A DNA stretch of 64,000 nt from Enorma phocaeensis (GCF_900186505.1 NZ_LT891968.1:96118-160117), one strand, 5' to 3'; positions 49,841 through 58,798 are shown, numbered from the stretch's first letter. Numbers and translations are program-made. Notes: generated by a model from the sequence alone, not told the origin.

Positions 49841-51460
49841 CTACGGACGATTGGCCATGAGGTCCTCGAGGTACTGCTGGAATTCCTCCTCGTCCATGAA
49901 GCCGCCGGAGCTGTCGCCCGTCGTACCGTCCTGGTTCTCCGCTTGCACGTCGCCGTCGGAGCCGAGCACCACGTCGATCTGGAGCTCCTCATCGCCGCGC
50001 ACCACCGTGAGCGTGACGGTCTCGCCGATCTCACGCTCGCGCGCAGCAATGATGAGGCCGTCAGCTGAGCTAACCGCCTCGCCGTTGACGGCGGTCACGA
50101 TATCGCCCGGCTCGATGCCCGCCTCGTCAGCGGGGCCGTTCGCTATGACCTCGGTGACGTTGGCGCCGGAGGTGATATCGAGCCCCTCGGAACGTGCGGT
50201 GTAGGGGTTCACCGAGGTGACCGTCACGCCGATGTAGGGATGCGTGGGCGTCTCGCCGGCGATGATCTGGTTGGCGATGCCGATGGCATAGTTCACCGGG
50301 ATCGCGAAGCCCACGCCCGAACTCGAGCCGGAGTAGGACTCGATAATCGAGTTGATACCGATGAGCTGTCCTTCGGAGTTGACAAGCGCGCCACCCGAGT
50401 TGCCAGGGTTGATGGCGGCGTCGGTCTGAATCATGTTCGCATAGATGGACGTGCCTGAGGTGTCGCGCATAGCCGTTGAACGGTAGAGCGCGCTCACGAT
50501 GCCCGTCGATACCGATTGCTCATTGCCAAAGGGGCTGCCGATCGCCATGACCCACTCGCCCACCGCGAGGGCATCGGAATCACCGATCTCGATCGGCGTA
50601 AGGTTCACGTCCCCAGCATCAACGAGACGAATAACCGCAAGGTCGCTCGACTCATCGACGCCAACGAGCTCCGCCTCGTAGCTGGTCTCGTCGTTCACGG
50701 TGACCATGATGGCCTGAGCGCCCTGAATCACATGGTAGTTGGTGAGGATGTTGCCATCGGTATCCAAGATCACTCCGGAACCGATGCCGCCGCCGTCGGC
50801 AGACTCAGTGCCGATAGACACAACGGAAGGCAGTGCCTTGGCAGCTACCACCTCTGAAAGCGTGGTGTCCTCGGGGTCGATCTCGATATGCTGGGTGACG
50901 GACTCTCCGCTCCCACCGTTATCGCTCCCTGTAGCGCCGCTGACCACCGGAGCCTCGACATTGGTCTCGTCGATACGGAATGCTCCCGTCATGACGAGCG
51001 CGATGATAAGCACGGCTCCCACCACAAGACCGCCGAGGGAGGCGAGAAACACCGGGAGCTTCTTGGTCCTCGTCTTGACAACGGTGCGCGTGATCGTGCC
51101 GGCGGGCTGGCCGTTCGCCGCAGCGGGCTGGCCGGGCATGGACCCGGGGACTCCCGTAGCGGGACCGCTCGCCTGAGCACCCTGGCCCATGCCGGGACTG
51201 CCTGATACAGGACGATCGGCAGCGGGCCGGCCCGTAGACTGGACCGGCTGCTGCGTGGAAAACGGCTGGGACATCGGAGCCCCCTGCTGCATAAAGGGCG
51301 CCTGCTGGCTGTTGGCGCCCTGCGGCGAATCCTGCTGAGCAGGCGCCGGCTGAGGCGCTTGGGGCTCTACCGAAATGCGAGGCAGGCTTGAACCGCTCGA
51401 ACTATTTGAAGCACCTGCTTGCGGCGCATCATCATGAGCGTGAGGTATCTTCTCGTCCAT
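49841..51460 (-). CDS. HtrA/DegP-type serine protease with PDZ domain
   Basis: 539 residues. A Pro/Gln-rich cytoplasmic region (about 1-125) and one membrane helix (about 133-158, FLASLGGLVVGAVLIIALVM) precede the extracytoplasmic protease. The triad is visible: His in TNYHVIQG, Asp in SSDLAVIRL and Ser in INPGNSGGAL. A PDZ domain follows (GIEPGDIVTAVNGEAV), then an acidic tail. It degrades or refolds damaged envelope proteins. Gene stands alone; start ATG at 51460. Confidence 0.92.
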   Translation of the reverse strand: MDEKIPHAHDDAPQAGASNSSSGSSLPRISVEPQAPQPAPAQQDSPQGANSQQAPFMQQGAPMSQPFSTQQPVQSTGRPAADRPVSGSPGMGQGAQASGPATGVPGSMPGQPAAANGQPAGTITRTVVKTRTKKLPVFLASLGGLVVGAVLIIALVMTGAFRIDETNVEAPVVSGATGSDNGGSGESVTQHIEIDPEDTTLSEVVAAKALPSVVSIGTESADGGGIGSGVILDTDGNILTNYHVIQGAQAIMVTVNDETSYEAELVGVDESSDLAVIRLVDAGDVNLTPIEIGDSDALAVGEWVMAIGSPFGNEQSVSTGIVSALYRSTAMRDTSGTSIYANMIQTDAAINPGNSGGALVNSEGQLIGINSIIESYSGSSSGVGFAIPVNYAIGIANQIIAGETPTHPYIGVTVTSVNPYTARSEGLDITSGANVTEVIANGPADEAGIEPGDIVTAVNGEAVSSADGLIIAAREREIGETVTLTVVRGDEELQIDVVLGSDGDVQAENQDGTTGDSSGGFMDEEEFQQYLEDLMANRP

Positions 51461-51652
51461 AACGCTGATTCCTTTCGTCTTACGCAGAACTGGGAGATTT
51501 CTACCCCATATCCAGCGGATGGCCTCTCACTATGAAATGGTTCAGACAATCTTAATGAAAGCAGAAGGCGACGCCTTGCTCAAGAACACGTCCTGCGGAC
51601 ATGCGCCCGCGCTTGCCGATGTGCGCCTCGCGGAATCACAGGGGCAAGCCCA

Positions 51653-52315
51653 TCAGTCCTTGAAGAGGTACCCTACGCCGCGCACCGTCGTGATATGCGA
51701 GGCGATCTGCGGGCCCACCTTGGAGCGGATGCGACGAATGTGCACGTCGACGGTGCGGGTGCCGCCGCAGTACTCGAAGCCCCACACCTGGCGCAAGAGC
51801 GCTTCGCGCGAGTAGGCGCGGTTGGGATGCGTAGCCAGAAACGAGAGCAACGAGTACTCCATAAGCGTGAGGTCGACCGGCTCGTCATCAAGATAGACCT
51901 GGTACGTCGCAAGATTGATCACCAGGTTATCGATATGCAGGATGTCGTCGGGAGCGAACGCCTCGTCATCTCCCAGCAGCCGCCGAACACGCGCCTCCAA
52001 CTCGGCGGGCTTAGCAGTAGGGCAGATGAAATCCGAGCGCGCGTGTCCCGGCAAACGAAGGCCGGGAAGCGTCTCGTCATCGGCGATCACGAGCATGGGG
52101 ATGCTGCCACGCTCTTCGAGCCACGAGGCGATCTGGTCGATGCGGTCGCTGCGGATGCCGTCGGCATCGAGGATCAGCAGGTCGAAATCGTGCGCAGCCG
52201 TAGGCGAATCGGGGGTCGCTAGGCTTACCTCGATTCCCATAGTCTGGGTAAGCGAGCGCACAAACTCATGGAAGCGCGTAGTGCGCGCCATGAACAGAAC
52301 GCATTTCTCGGCCAT
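51653..52315 (-). CDS. GlnR-like orphan OmpR-family regulator
   Basis: 220 residues. The receiver-like domain (about 1-113) keeps Asp 50 (LILDADG) and a Lys-Pro (TAKP, about 102) but lacks the N-terminal acidic pair needed for normal phosphorylation. The winged helix (about 125-220, DLTLMEYSLLSFLATHP, TRTVDVHIRRIRSKVG, TTVRGVGYLF) closely resembles actinobacterial GlnR, the global nitrogen regulator, which has the same atypical receiver and no partner kinase. No kinase gene is adjacent. It is 181 bp downstream of a glutamine synthetase homologue on the same strand. ATG follows GAGGAGGTG. The GlnR identity is inferred from sequence pattern and context. Confidence 0.75.
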   Translation of the reverse strand: MAEKCVLFMARTTRFHEFVRSLTQTMGIEVSLATPDSPTAAHDFDLLILDADGIRSDRIDQIASWLEERGSIPMLVIADDETLPGLRLPGHARSDFICPTAKPAELEARVRRLLGDDEAFAPDDILHIDNLVINLATYQVYLDDEPVDLTLMEYSLLSFLATHPNRAYSREALLRQVWGFEYCGGTRTVDVHIRRIRSKVGPQIASHITTVRGVGYLFKD

Positions 52316-52496
52316 GCGACACCTCCTCTATCGCGTTACATAATACCCTAAGCTACCAGCCTGCATGAAGAACTCGCCATGTAGAATGACGAATCACCGC
52401 ACCGACCCGCTCGAACCATGCCGCGCCACGGCGACCTCAGCCGCCCCGAGGCACTCCATGCCATCATGGAGCCCGGCTAGGAGCCGGTGTTCCGGG

Positions 52497-53837
52497 CTAG
52501 GAGTTCTTGTAGTAATGCTCAATCTCCCACTCGGTGACCACCGAGGCGAATTTCGCCCACTCATCACGCTTCTTCTTGAGGAAGAACGAGTGAATGTGCT
52601 CGCCAAGCGCGTTCTTCATGAACTCCGAATCCTCGAAGTAGTCGAGCGCCTCATCGAGGTTGCTGGGCAAAGGATCAAAGCCTGCCGACTCGAGCATTGC
52701 GGAATCTTGGGAGATCAGCTCGGAGGTGACCTCGTCTGGCAGCTCGAGCTTGCGCTCGATGCCGTCGAGACCGGCCGCGAGCGTGACGGCGTTCACCAGG
52801 TACGGATTTGCCATTGGGTCGGGCGAGCGAAGCTCGATGCGTGCAGACAGGTCCTTACCGGGCTTGTAGATGGGCACGCGAATCATCGCAGCGCGGTTAC
52901 GCAGGCCCCACATGGCATGGGTCGGGCCGTTGCCCTGGCCGGGTGCAAGTCGCTTGTAGGAGTTGACTGTAGGGTTGGTGATCGCCGAGAGCTCGCGCGC
53001 ATGCGCGAGGATGCCTGCCATGTAATGGCGAGCGATATCGGAAAGGTGGAGCGATTCTTCGTCCTCGCTCCAGAACACGTTGTTGCCCTCGTAGTCGAAA
53101 AGCGACTGATGCAGGAACATCGCGTTGGAGGACTCGCCCGTAAGGGGCTTGGGCATGAACGAGGCGTGGATGTTGTTGGCGAACGCCTCGAGCTTGATGA
53201 TGTACTTGGCCGTCATGATGGCGTCGGACGAGGTCAGGGCCTCAGCATGGCGCAGCGAGATGCCGTGCTGCGAATGACCGGACGAGTGGAACGTGTACTC
53301 CACCGGGATGCTCATCTTCTCGAGCATGAGCACCGTATCGCGTCGCAGGTCGCGAGCGGAATCGGATGGCATGAGGTCGAAGTAGCCCACCTCATCCATC
53401 GGAACGGGGTGGTCATCGTCGGCGAAGTAGTAGAACTCGAGCTCCGTGCCCACGTTCATGAGATAGCCCGCGCTCTCCGCACGGCGGAACATCTTACGCA
53501 GGCACTCGCGCGAATCGCCAGCGAACGGCTTGCGATCGGGCGTGCAGATGTTGCAGAAGATGCGAGCGACGCCGTTATGCGAAGGACGCCACGGCAGCAC
53601 CTGGAACGTCGAGGGATCCGGGAAGGCGAGCATGTCCGCCTCCTCGAGGGTGGTGAAGCCCTCGATCGCCGAGCCATCGAAGCCGATCCCCTCGTCGAAC
53701 GCAACCTCTAGATCCTCGGGGCTGATGGCGAAGCTCTTGAGCCTACCGAGCACATCGGTGAACCACAGGTGGATGAACCTGATATCGCGCTCTTCAACGG
53801 TACGTAGCACGAAATCGATGTTCTGCTGCTGATCCAT
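52497..53837 (-). CDS. glutamine synthetase homologue lacking catalytic residues
   Basis: 446 residues, the length and overall order of type I-alpha glutamine synthetases: FDGSAIEGF, TELEFYYF, GYFDLMPSD, NPTVNSYKRLAPG, RNRAAMIRVP, RIELRSPDPMANPYL. Compared by eye with Bacillus and Mycobacterium enzymes, several active-site residues are replaced: the HHEV glutamate is Ser 185, the QHEI glutamate is Gly 192, the GSGMH histidine is Phe 241, and the PGYE flap glutamate is Gly 302 (with one inserted residue). Glu 132, 134 and 335 remain. Normal biosynthetic activity is unlikely. It may be a sensor or an enzyme for another amine. ATG 53837 follows CAGGGAGG. Upstream lies a GlnR-box-like site. Confidence 0.85.
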   Translation of the reverse strand: MDQQQNIDFVLRTVEERDIRFIHLWFTDVLGRLKSFAISPEDLEVAFDEGIGFDGSAIEGFTTLEEADMLAFPDPSTFQVLPWRPSHNGVARIFCNICTPDRKPFAGDSRECLRKMFRRAESAGYLMNVGTELEFYYFADDDHPVPMDEVGYFDLMPSDSARDLRRDTVLMLEKMSIPVEYTFHSSGHSQHGISLRHAEALTSSDAIMTAKYIIKLEAFANNIHASFMPKPLTGESSNAMFLHQSLFDYEGNNVFWSEDEESLHLSDIARHYMAGILAHARELSAITNPTVNSYKRLAPGQGNGPTHAMWGLRNRAAMIRVPIYKPGKDLSARIELRSPDPMANPYLVNAVTLAAGLDGIERKLELPDEVTSELISQDSAMLESAGFDPLPSNLDEALDYFEDSEFMKNALGEHIHSFFLKKKRDEWAKFASVVTEWEIEHYYKNS

Positions 53838-53897
53838 CGAAGCCTCCCTGAGACGGCAGTTCTTACCTCAACCACGCTTGGTACGCATGGCAATACG

Positions 53898-53936
53898 CTC
53901 AACCACTGTCGCACAGGATTGTTTCAACGTGGTTTC
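53898..53936 (-). promoter_or_regulatory. GlnR-box-like site upstream of the GS homologue
   Basis: On the minus strand GAAAC-CACGTT-GAAAC (53921-53936): two GAAAC half-sites separated by 6 nt, the spacing of actinobacterial GlnR boxes (gTnAc-n6-GaAAc). It lies 84-99 bp upstream of the start codon. A nine-base direct repeat CTCAACCAC (plus strand, 53867-53875 and 53898-53906) flanks it. Confidence 0.5.
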
Positions 53937-54012
53937 CCACAAAGGCGGAGCGCTTGGAGAGCCAGTTCCGCTCCCCTCCGCTGGCATGCAGGGGGCGCTT
54001 ACATCCCCGCGA

Positions 54013-54216
54013 TCACTTGACGCCCTCGCCCAGATCGCGCGCCACGGCGTCGACGCCCTTCGCGGCTGGGCATGCGCGCCGCGTGCGCGAGCTGCAGTGC
54101 CCCGTGCAAACGCCCTCTGCGCAGTCCGCGCACGAACCTTTGCGATAGATACGAACGCACACGGCTACGAAAGCAACGCCGATGAACGCTAGGATGATGA
54201 TATCGACTGGTCCCAT
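54013..54216 (-). CDS. FeoB-associated Cys-rich membrane protein
   Basis: 67 residues: one N-terminal membrane helix (VDIIILAFIGVAFVAVCVRIY) followed by a Cys-rich cytoplasmic tail (CADCAEGVCTGHCSS...C), the pattern of small proteins encoded downstream of feoB in Gram-positives. It probably interacts with FeoB or handles Fe(II) or an Fe-S cluster. It lies 199 bp beyond feoB; ATG 54216 follows AAAGGGG. Confidence 0.82.
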   Translation of the reverse strand: MGPVDIIILAFIGVAFVAVCVRIYRKGSCADCAEGVCTGHCSSRTRRACPAAKGVDAVARDLGEGVK

Positions 54217-54415
54217 GATCAGGCCCCTTTCATATGCTTCTCAGCGAGGCGGCGCACGGAGCAGCGCCGCCAGCAAACGCACCGGATCGCAATCCCAAAC
54301 CCGGCTCGCACAGCTCACGCGTCGCCTCGCTATGAACCATACCCGCTGAGGGCGCCACCCAACACGGGAGGCACCCCCAGCACATGGCAAACGGATCGCT
54401 CCGCGGAGGAGAACG

Positions 54416-56644
54416 CTACGCCGCGGCAGGAGCCGGAGCGATATCCTCGTCCCAAGCCCACTTGGGCATTGGGCGGAACAGCTGGAAGAGAATGGCCGCG
54501 ATGAACGCGAGAGCCACGAACGTCCAGATACCAACCTGACCAAGCGCGATGAGGTTGTACATCTGGTTGATGATGAGGCCCACGACCCACGCGAACGCGC
54601 ACTCGTAGCCGATAGCGATGGCCGTCCATCTGCCCGAGTTCATCTGAGCTCGGATGGTGCCCATGGCAGCGAAGCACGGAGCGCACAGCAGGTTGAAGGC
54701 ACCGAACGCCGCGATGGCGCCGGCCGTGGGGAACAGCCCGCCGAACGCGACCCACAGCTCGGGCGAAAGACCGGTATCGTCGCCCACGGCGAGAATCGTC
54801 GAAGCGATGCCCACGAGGTTCTCCTTGGCAACCAAACCGCTGATGGACATCGCGGTGGTCTCCCAGGAGTCGAAGCCGAGCGGGATGAAGATCCATCCAA
54901 TGGCACGGCCGATCATAGCGAGGATGGAGAACTCGGTAAACTCCTCGAGTCCGCCGGTGATCTCGGGCAAGAAGCCGAATACGCCCTCGTACACGCCGAA
55001 GTTCATGAGGAACCACACCACGATGGTGGAGGCGAAGATGATCGTGAACGCCTTCTTGATGTAGGCGCTCACGCGCTCCCAGACGTGCAGCCACCAGCTC
55101 TTAAGCGATGGGAAGTGATAGCTCGGAAGCTCCATGACGAAGGGTGTCGGGCGCCCGGCGAAGAGCTTCGTCTTCTTGAGCATGATGCCCGAAACGATGA
55201 CGGCGACTACGCCCAGGAAGTAGAAGAGCGGCGCGATCCAGCTTGCCTCGCCCTCGCCCACCAGCGCGCCCATGATGAGCGCGATCACCGGCAGCTTGGC
55301 GCCGCAGGGGATGAAGGTCGTAGTCATAACCGTCATGCGACGGTCCTTCTCGTTCTCGATGGTCTTGGTGGCAAGCACACCGGGCACACCGCAGCCCGTG
55401 GAGACGAGCATCGGGATGAAGCTCTTGCCCGAAAGGCCGAAGCGACGGAACACGCGATCCATCACGAAGGCGACGCGCGCCATGTAGCCGCAGTCCTCAA
55501 GGAAGGCGAGCAGCACGAAAAGCACGAACATCTGCGGGATGAAGCCCAGGACCGCGCCCACGCCCGCCACGATGCCGTCGAGCACGAGGCTCGAAACCAG
55601 ATCGCTCGCACCCACCGAGGTCAAGAAGCCCTCGATAGCAGCGGGAATGGACGGGAACGCCATACCGAACAGCTCGAAGCCCTCGCCAAAGAGGTTGTCG
55701 TTCACCCAATCGGTTCCTGCGGTACCGAAAGCGTCGGCGCTCGTAGCGATGGAGTAGACCGCCCACATGATGATGACGAACAGGGGTAGGCCGAGAATGC
55801 GGTTCGTGACCACGCGGTCGATCTTCTCTGAGATGCTCATGGTCGCGGGCGCCTTCTTCACGCACTCGTCCATGATGTGCGCGATGACAGCGTAGCGCTC
55901 GCCCGTGATGATGGACTCGGCGTCATCGTCGCAGTCCTGCTCGCACTGCGCGATGAGTGCCTCGACCTTTTCGGCGGCAGCCTTCGTGAGGTTGATGGCT
56001 CGAGCCGCCTCATTGTCGCGCTCGAAGAGCTTGACGGCATAGTAGCGACGCTTGTTGGTCGGAACGGAACCGGGGAGCTCTGCCTCGATCTTGCTGAGCA
56101 CATCCTCGATCGCCGAATCGAACGTATGCTCAGCCACGCTGCCTTTGGTTGCCGCAGCGCGCTTGGCCGCGGCAATGAGCTCGTCGATGCCGGTGTTGCG
56201 CAGGGCGGAAACCATGACTACCGGTGCGCCGAGCTTCTTGGATAGAGCGGCCGTATCGATCTTGTCCCCGCTCTTCTCCACAAGATCCGCCATATTGAGC
56301 GCCACGACGACAGGAAGACCCGTCTCGATAACCTGGAGGGCAAGATACAGGTTGCGCTCGAGGTTCGTGGCATCCAGAAGCTGGATCACCACATCGGGCT
56401 CGCCACTCATGAGGTAATCGCGGCTGACGCGCTCCTCGGGGCTGTACGGACTCAGCGAGTAGATGCCGGGGAGGTCGGTCACGGTAACGCTCTTGTCACG
56501 CGAGAGCTTTGCCTCCTTCTTCTCAACCGTCACACCCGGCCAATTGCCGACGTAGCCGTTTTGACCGGTGATCAGGTTGAAGAGCGTGGTCTTTCCGCAG
56601 TTGGGGTTACCCGCCAATGCGACATGAAGCTGTGAAGCTGCCAT
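54416..56644 (-). CDS. feoB: ferrous iron transporter FeoB
   Basis: 742 residues. An N-terminal G domain has G1 GNPNCGKTTLF, G3 DLPGIYSL and G4 NMAD, followed by a helical GDI-like spacer, two Gate domains and about eight membrane helices (FIPMLVSTGCGVPGVLATKTIE, FIPCGAKLPVI). It imports Fe(II) across the cytoplasmic membrane. The ATG at 56644 (MAASQLHVALAGN) follows AAGGA. Preceded by two feoA genes on the same strand. Confidence 0.95.
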   Translation of the reverse strand: MAASQLHVALAGNPNCGKTTLFNLITGQNGYVGNWPGVTVEKKEAKLSRDKSVTVTDLPGIYSLSPYSPEERVSRDYLMSGEPDVVIQLLDATNLERNLYLALQVIETGLPVVVALNMADLVEKSGDKIDTAALSKKLGAPVVMVSALRNTGIDELIAAAKRAAATKGSVAEHTFDSAIEDVLSKIEAELPGSVPTNKRRYYAVKLFERDNEAARAINLTKAAAEKVEALIAQCEQDCDDDAESIITGERYAVIAHIMDECVKKAPATMSISEKIDRVVTNRILGLPLFVIIMWAVYSIATSADAFGTAGTDWVNDNLFGEGFELFGMAFPSIPAAIEGFLTSVGASDLVSSLVLDGIVAGVGAVLGFIPQMFVLFVLLAFLEDCGYMARVAFVMDRVFRRFGLSGKSFIPMLVSTGCGVPGVLATKTIENEKDRRMTVMTTTFIPCGAKLPVIALIMGALVGEGEASWIAPLFYFLGVVAVIVSGIMLKKTKLFAGRPTPFVMELPSYHFPSLKSWWLHVWERVSAYIKKAFTIIFASTIVVWFLMNFGVYEGVFGFLPEITGGLEEFTEFSILAMIGRAIGWIFIPLGFDSWETTAMSISGLVAKENLVGIASTILAVGDDTGLSPELWVAFGGLFPTAGAIAAFGAFNLLCAPCFAAMGTIRAQMNSGRWTAIAIGYECAFAWVVGLIINQMYNLIALGQVGIWTFVALAFIAAILFQLFRPMPKWAWDEDIAPAPAAA

Positions 56645-56769
56645 GCATTCCTTCTTCCATAGGCTTTGAAACATTCCGGGGAGCTTCAGCGGTACCGCAG
56701 ATCCCCTGTTACCGAGCTAGCGTTATGGATTACCCTTATCTAACAATTGATTCTAGGCCGATAGCATTT

Positions 56770-56785
56770 GTTAGAACTTGCTAAC
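56770..56785. promoter_or_regulatory. inverted repeat between feoA and feoB, possible metal-regulator site
   Basis: GTTAG-aacttg-CTAAC, a perfect 5-bp inverted repeat in a short AT-rich gap. Its TTAG...CTAA arms recall DtxR/IdeR-type iron boxes, although the spacing is not canonical. Confidence 0.35.
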
Positions 56786-56806
56786 TCTACCTGCAAAAAA
56801 ATAAGG

Positions 56807-57028
56807 TCACTGCACCTCGACGATGGCAGCCTCCTCCTTGCGGATCGACAGCTCATAGCCGCGCACCGTGATCTCGATCGGATCGCCAAGCGGCGCCACC
56901 TTCACCACCGTGAACTGCGTACCCTTAATGAGCCCCAAATCCATGAGGTGGCGGCGCAGCGCGCCGGTGCCGTGCAGTTTGACGATCGTGGACGAGTCCC
57001 CCACCTGCACATCTCCCAATGCCTTCAT
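56807..57028 (-). CDS. feoA: FeoA-family protein (copy next to feoB)
   Basis: 73-residue SH3-like FeoA: LGDVQVGDSSTIVKL, GALRRHLMDLGLIKGTQF and GDPIEITVRGYELSIRKEEA. FeoA proteins bind FeoB and support Fe(II) import. It is 162 bp upstream of feoB and 69 bp downstream of a second feoA. ATG 57028 follows AAAGGGGGAAGCG. Confidence 0.9.
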   Translation of the reverse strand: MKALGDVQVGDSSTIVKLHGTGALRRHLMDLGLIKGTQFTVVKVAPLGDPIEITVRGYELSIRKEEAAIVEVQ

Positions 57029-57097
57029 CGCTTCCCCCTTTCCATGTTCGTTGACCTCCCGAAATTGGGCGACGGATGCGTCTTGACACCGCGGGCA

Positions 57098-57337
57098 TCA
57101 CATCGTCATGACATGGCTCGCCACCTTGGTATCGAGTCCAAACCGCGCCCCCTTGATGGTCACGATGATGTTACCCCCGCTCGAACTTACCACGTGGACC
57201 TCGGAGCCCTCGACGAACCCGAGTTCCTCGAGATGATGCTTGAGCTCCTCGTTGCCGCGCACGCGCGAGACCATAACGGTCTGACCGCTCCGCGCGAGAG
57301 ACAACGGCATCGCAGGCATCTGCGGCCCTTCAGCCAT
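57098..57337 (-). CDS. FeoA-family protein (second copy)
   Basis: 79 residues. FeoA pattern ELKHHLEELGFVEGSEVHVVSSSGGNIIVTIKGARFGLD. It differs strongly from its neighbour, so this is an old pair rather than a recent duplication; two FeoA proteins per FeoB are common in Firmicutes and Coriobacteriia. The start is uncertain: ATG 57337 is chosen, GTG 57349 and later ATGs are possible, and no good ribosome site is seen. First gene of the feo unit. Confidence 0.85.
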   Translation of the reverse strand: MAEGPQMPAMPLSLARSGQTVMVSRVRGNEELKHHLEELGFVEGSEVHVVSSSGGNIIVTIKGARFGLDTKVASHVMTM

Positions 57338-57488
57338 TGGCAACACCAACTTTCATCGCAACCTGCAAACAAGAACAGACGGGTAGCCACGCGCCGGGCA
57401 CAAGCCACGGCATCACCGTTTGTTCACCACTGTAAACTACCACTGTTGAGGACGACTGTGAAGCAGAAATTAGCTATTGTTAACATAA

Positions 57489-57549
57489 AGCGTCGCATGA
57501 CCGTCAAAGCATCTCGCCAAGAGGCACTTTTTGTCGGTCATGCGATGCT
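57489..57549. other. long-stem hairpin in the gap between manA and feoA
   Basis: Arms AGCGTCGCATGACCG (57489-57503) and CGGTCATGCGATGCT (57535-57549) pair 14 of 15 bases, enclosing a 31-nt loop with a small inner stem (ATCT/AGAG). TTTTT follows on the plus strand. The gap 57338-57734 otherwise holds the manA terminator and presumably the feo promoter. Could be a terminator, an RNA leader of feoA, or a repeat; no known riboswitch is recognised. Confidence 0.5.
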
Positions 57550-57658
57550 TTTTGCACGCGCTCCCGATACGCACGTGGCACCACGTCTCAGGATGCATCT
57601 CGCGGCGCCGGCGCGAGGGGCAGGGCTCCGGGTAGCGCCAAACAAGCCGAAAAGCGAA

Positions 57659-57690
57659 GGCGCGTCGGGTCCGTGCAACCCCGACGCGCC
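57659..57690 (-). terminator. terminator of manA
   Basis: Perfect 11-bp stem GGCGCGTCGGG / CCCGACGCGCC followed by TTCGCTTTTC on the minus strand. Confidence 0.75.
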
Positions 57691-57734
57691 ACGAGCATCC
57701 TATGGTCGTTCTGGCAAACTCGCCCTTGTTGGCT

Positions 57735-58664
57735 TTACAGGTGCGAGGTCACAAGTGTCATCGAACCGGTGAGCTCGAGCTTTTCGCAGGCGGAAAGCGC
57801 GAGAAGATGGGAGCCCTTGGCAACAGGCGAGCCGTTCAAGGTACCCTCGCCCTCGACCACGCTCACGCACGTGAAAGGATGATGGATGGGCACCTCGAGC
57901 TCGCCATCCACGTTCACAAGCTCGACCGTGTACGAATCGTTGGACTCGAGCACTTGCACCGCCTCGCCGGTATCGATGCGCGAGCCGTCCTCCGGCGCCT
58001 CTTGGTTGTAGTCGATGACGTCGAGCGCTTGCGCCATGTGGAGCTCGCGCAAGGTACCGTCGTCCTGCCTGCGATCGTAATCATACACACGATACGTCAC
58101 GTCCGAGGACTGCTGGCTCTCGAGCACCACGGTCCCGCCTTTGATGGCATGCACGGTACCCGGATCGATCTGGAAGAAATCGCCTTGCTTGATGGGGATG
58201 ACGTTCAGCAGCTCACCCCAGCGGCCCTCCTCGACCATCTGAGCGAACTCCTCGCGCGAGCGGGCATGCTGCCCGACGACGATCGTGGCGCCCTCGTCGG
58301 CAGAAAGAACGTACCAGCACTCCTTCTTGCCGAGCGATCCGTTCTCATGCTCGCCAGCGTACGCGTCGTCCGGATGCACTTGGATGGAGAGGTCGTCCTT
58401 GGCGTCGATGATCTTCACAAGCAGCGGGAACTGGTCGCCCTCGATGCCCCCGAACAGCTCGCGATGCTCCGCCCAGAGCCAGGATAGGGTCTTGCCGGCG
58501 TACTCCCCCGACGCGATGACGCAGTCCCCGTTGGGATGCGCCGAGATGGCCCAGCACTCGCCTACCGGACCGTCCGGAATATCGTATCCGAACTCGTCCT
58601 CAAGCTTGCGGCCGCCCCAGATCTTCTCCTTGAAAACCGGTACGACCTCGATGATTGACTCCAT
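57735..58664 (-). CDS. manA: mannose-6-phosphate isomerase, class I
   Basis: 309 residues, the short Gram-positive type. Interconverts mannose-6-phosphate and fructose-6-phosphate. Zinc ligands and active site: QVHPDDAYA, KKECWYVL and PGTVHAIKGG; the C-terminal cupin half includes the EGEGTLNG turn. ATG 58664 follows GTTAGGAGACAGC. It stands alone between terminators. Confidence 0.93.
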   Translation of the reverse strand: MESIIEVVPVFKEKIWGGRKLEDEFGYDIPDGPVGECWAISAHPNGDCVIASGEYAGKTLSWLWAEHRELFGGIEGDQFPLLVKIIDAKDDLSIQVHPDDAYAGEHENGSLGKKECWYVLSADEGATIVVGQHARSREEFAQMVEEGRWGELLNVIPIKQGDFFQIDPGTVHAIKGGTVVLESQQSSDVTYRVYDYDRRQDDGTLRELHMAQALDVIDYNQEAPEDGSRIDTGEAVQVLESNDSYTVELVNVDGELEVPIHHPFTCVSVVEGEGTLNGSPVAKGSHLLALSACEKLELTGSMTLVTSHL

Positions 58665-58798
58665 GCTGTCTCCTAACCTTAGCGCCTGTGGGTGCGTGCC
58701 ACGACCCTACAAGGATACCCCGCCCAGCTCGCTTCGAGCCAGACGGGGCAAACGATTTCATCGCGTGCGGGCGCGGGCGCTGCTCATGCACGGCAGCG

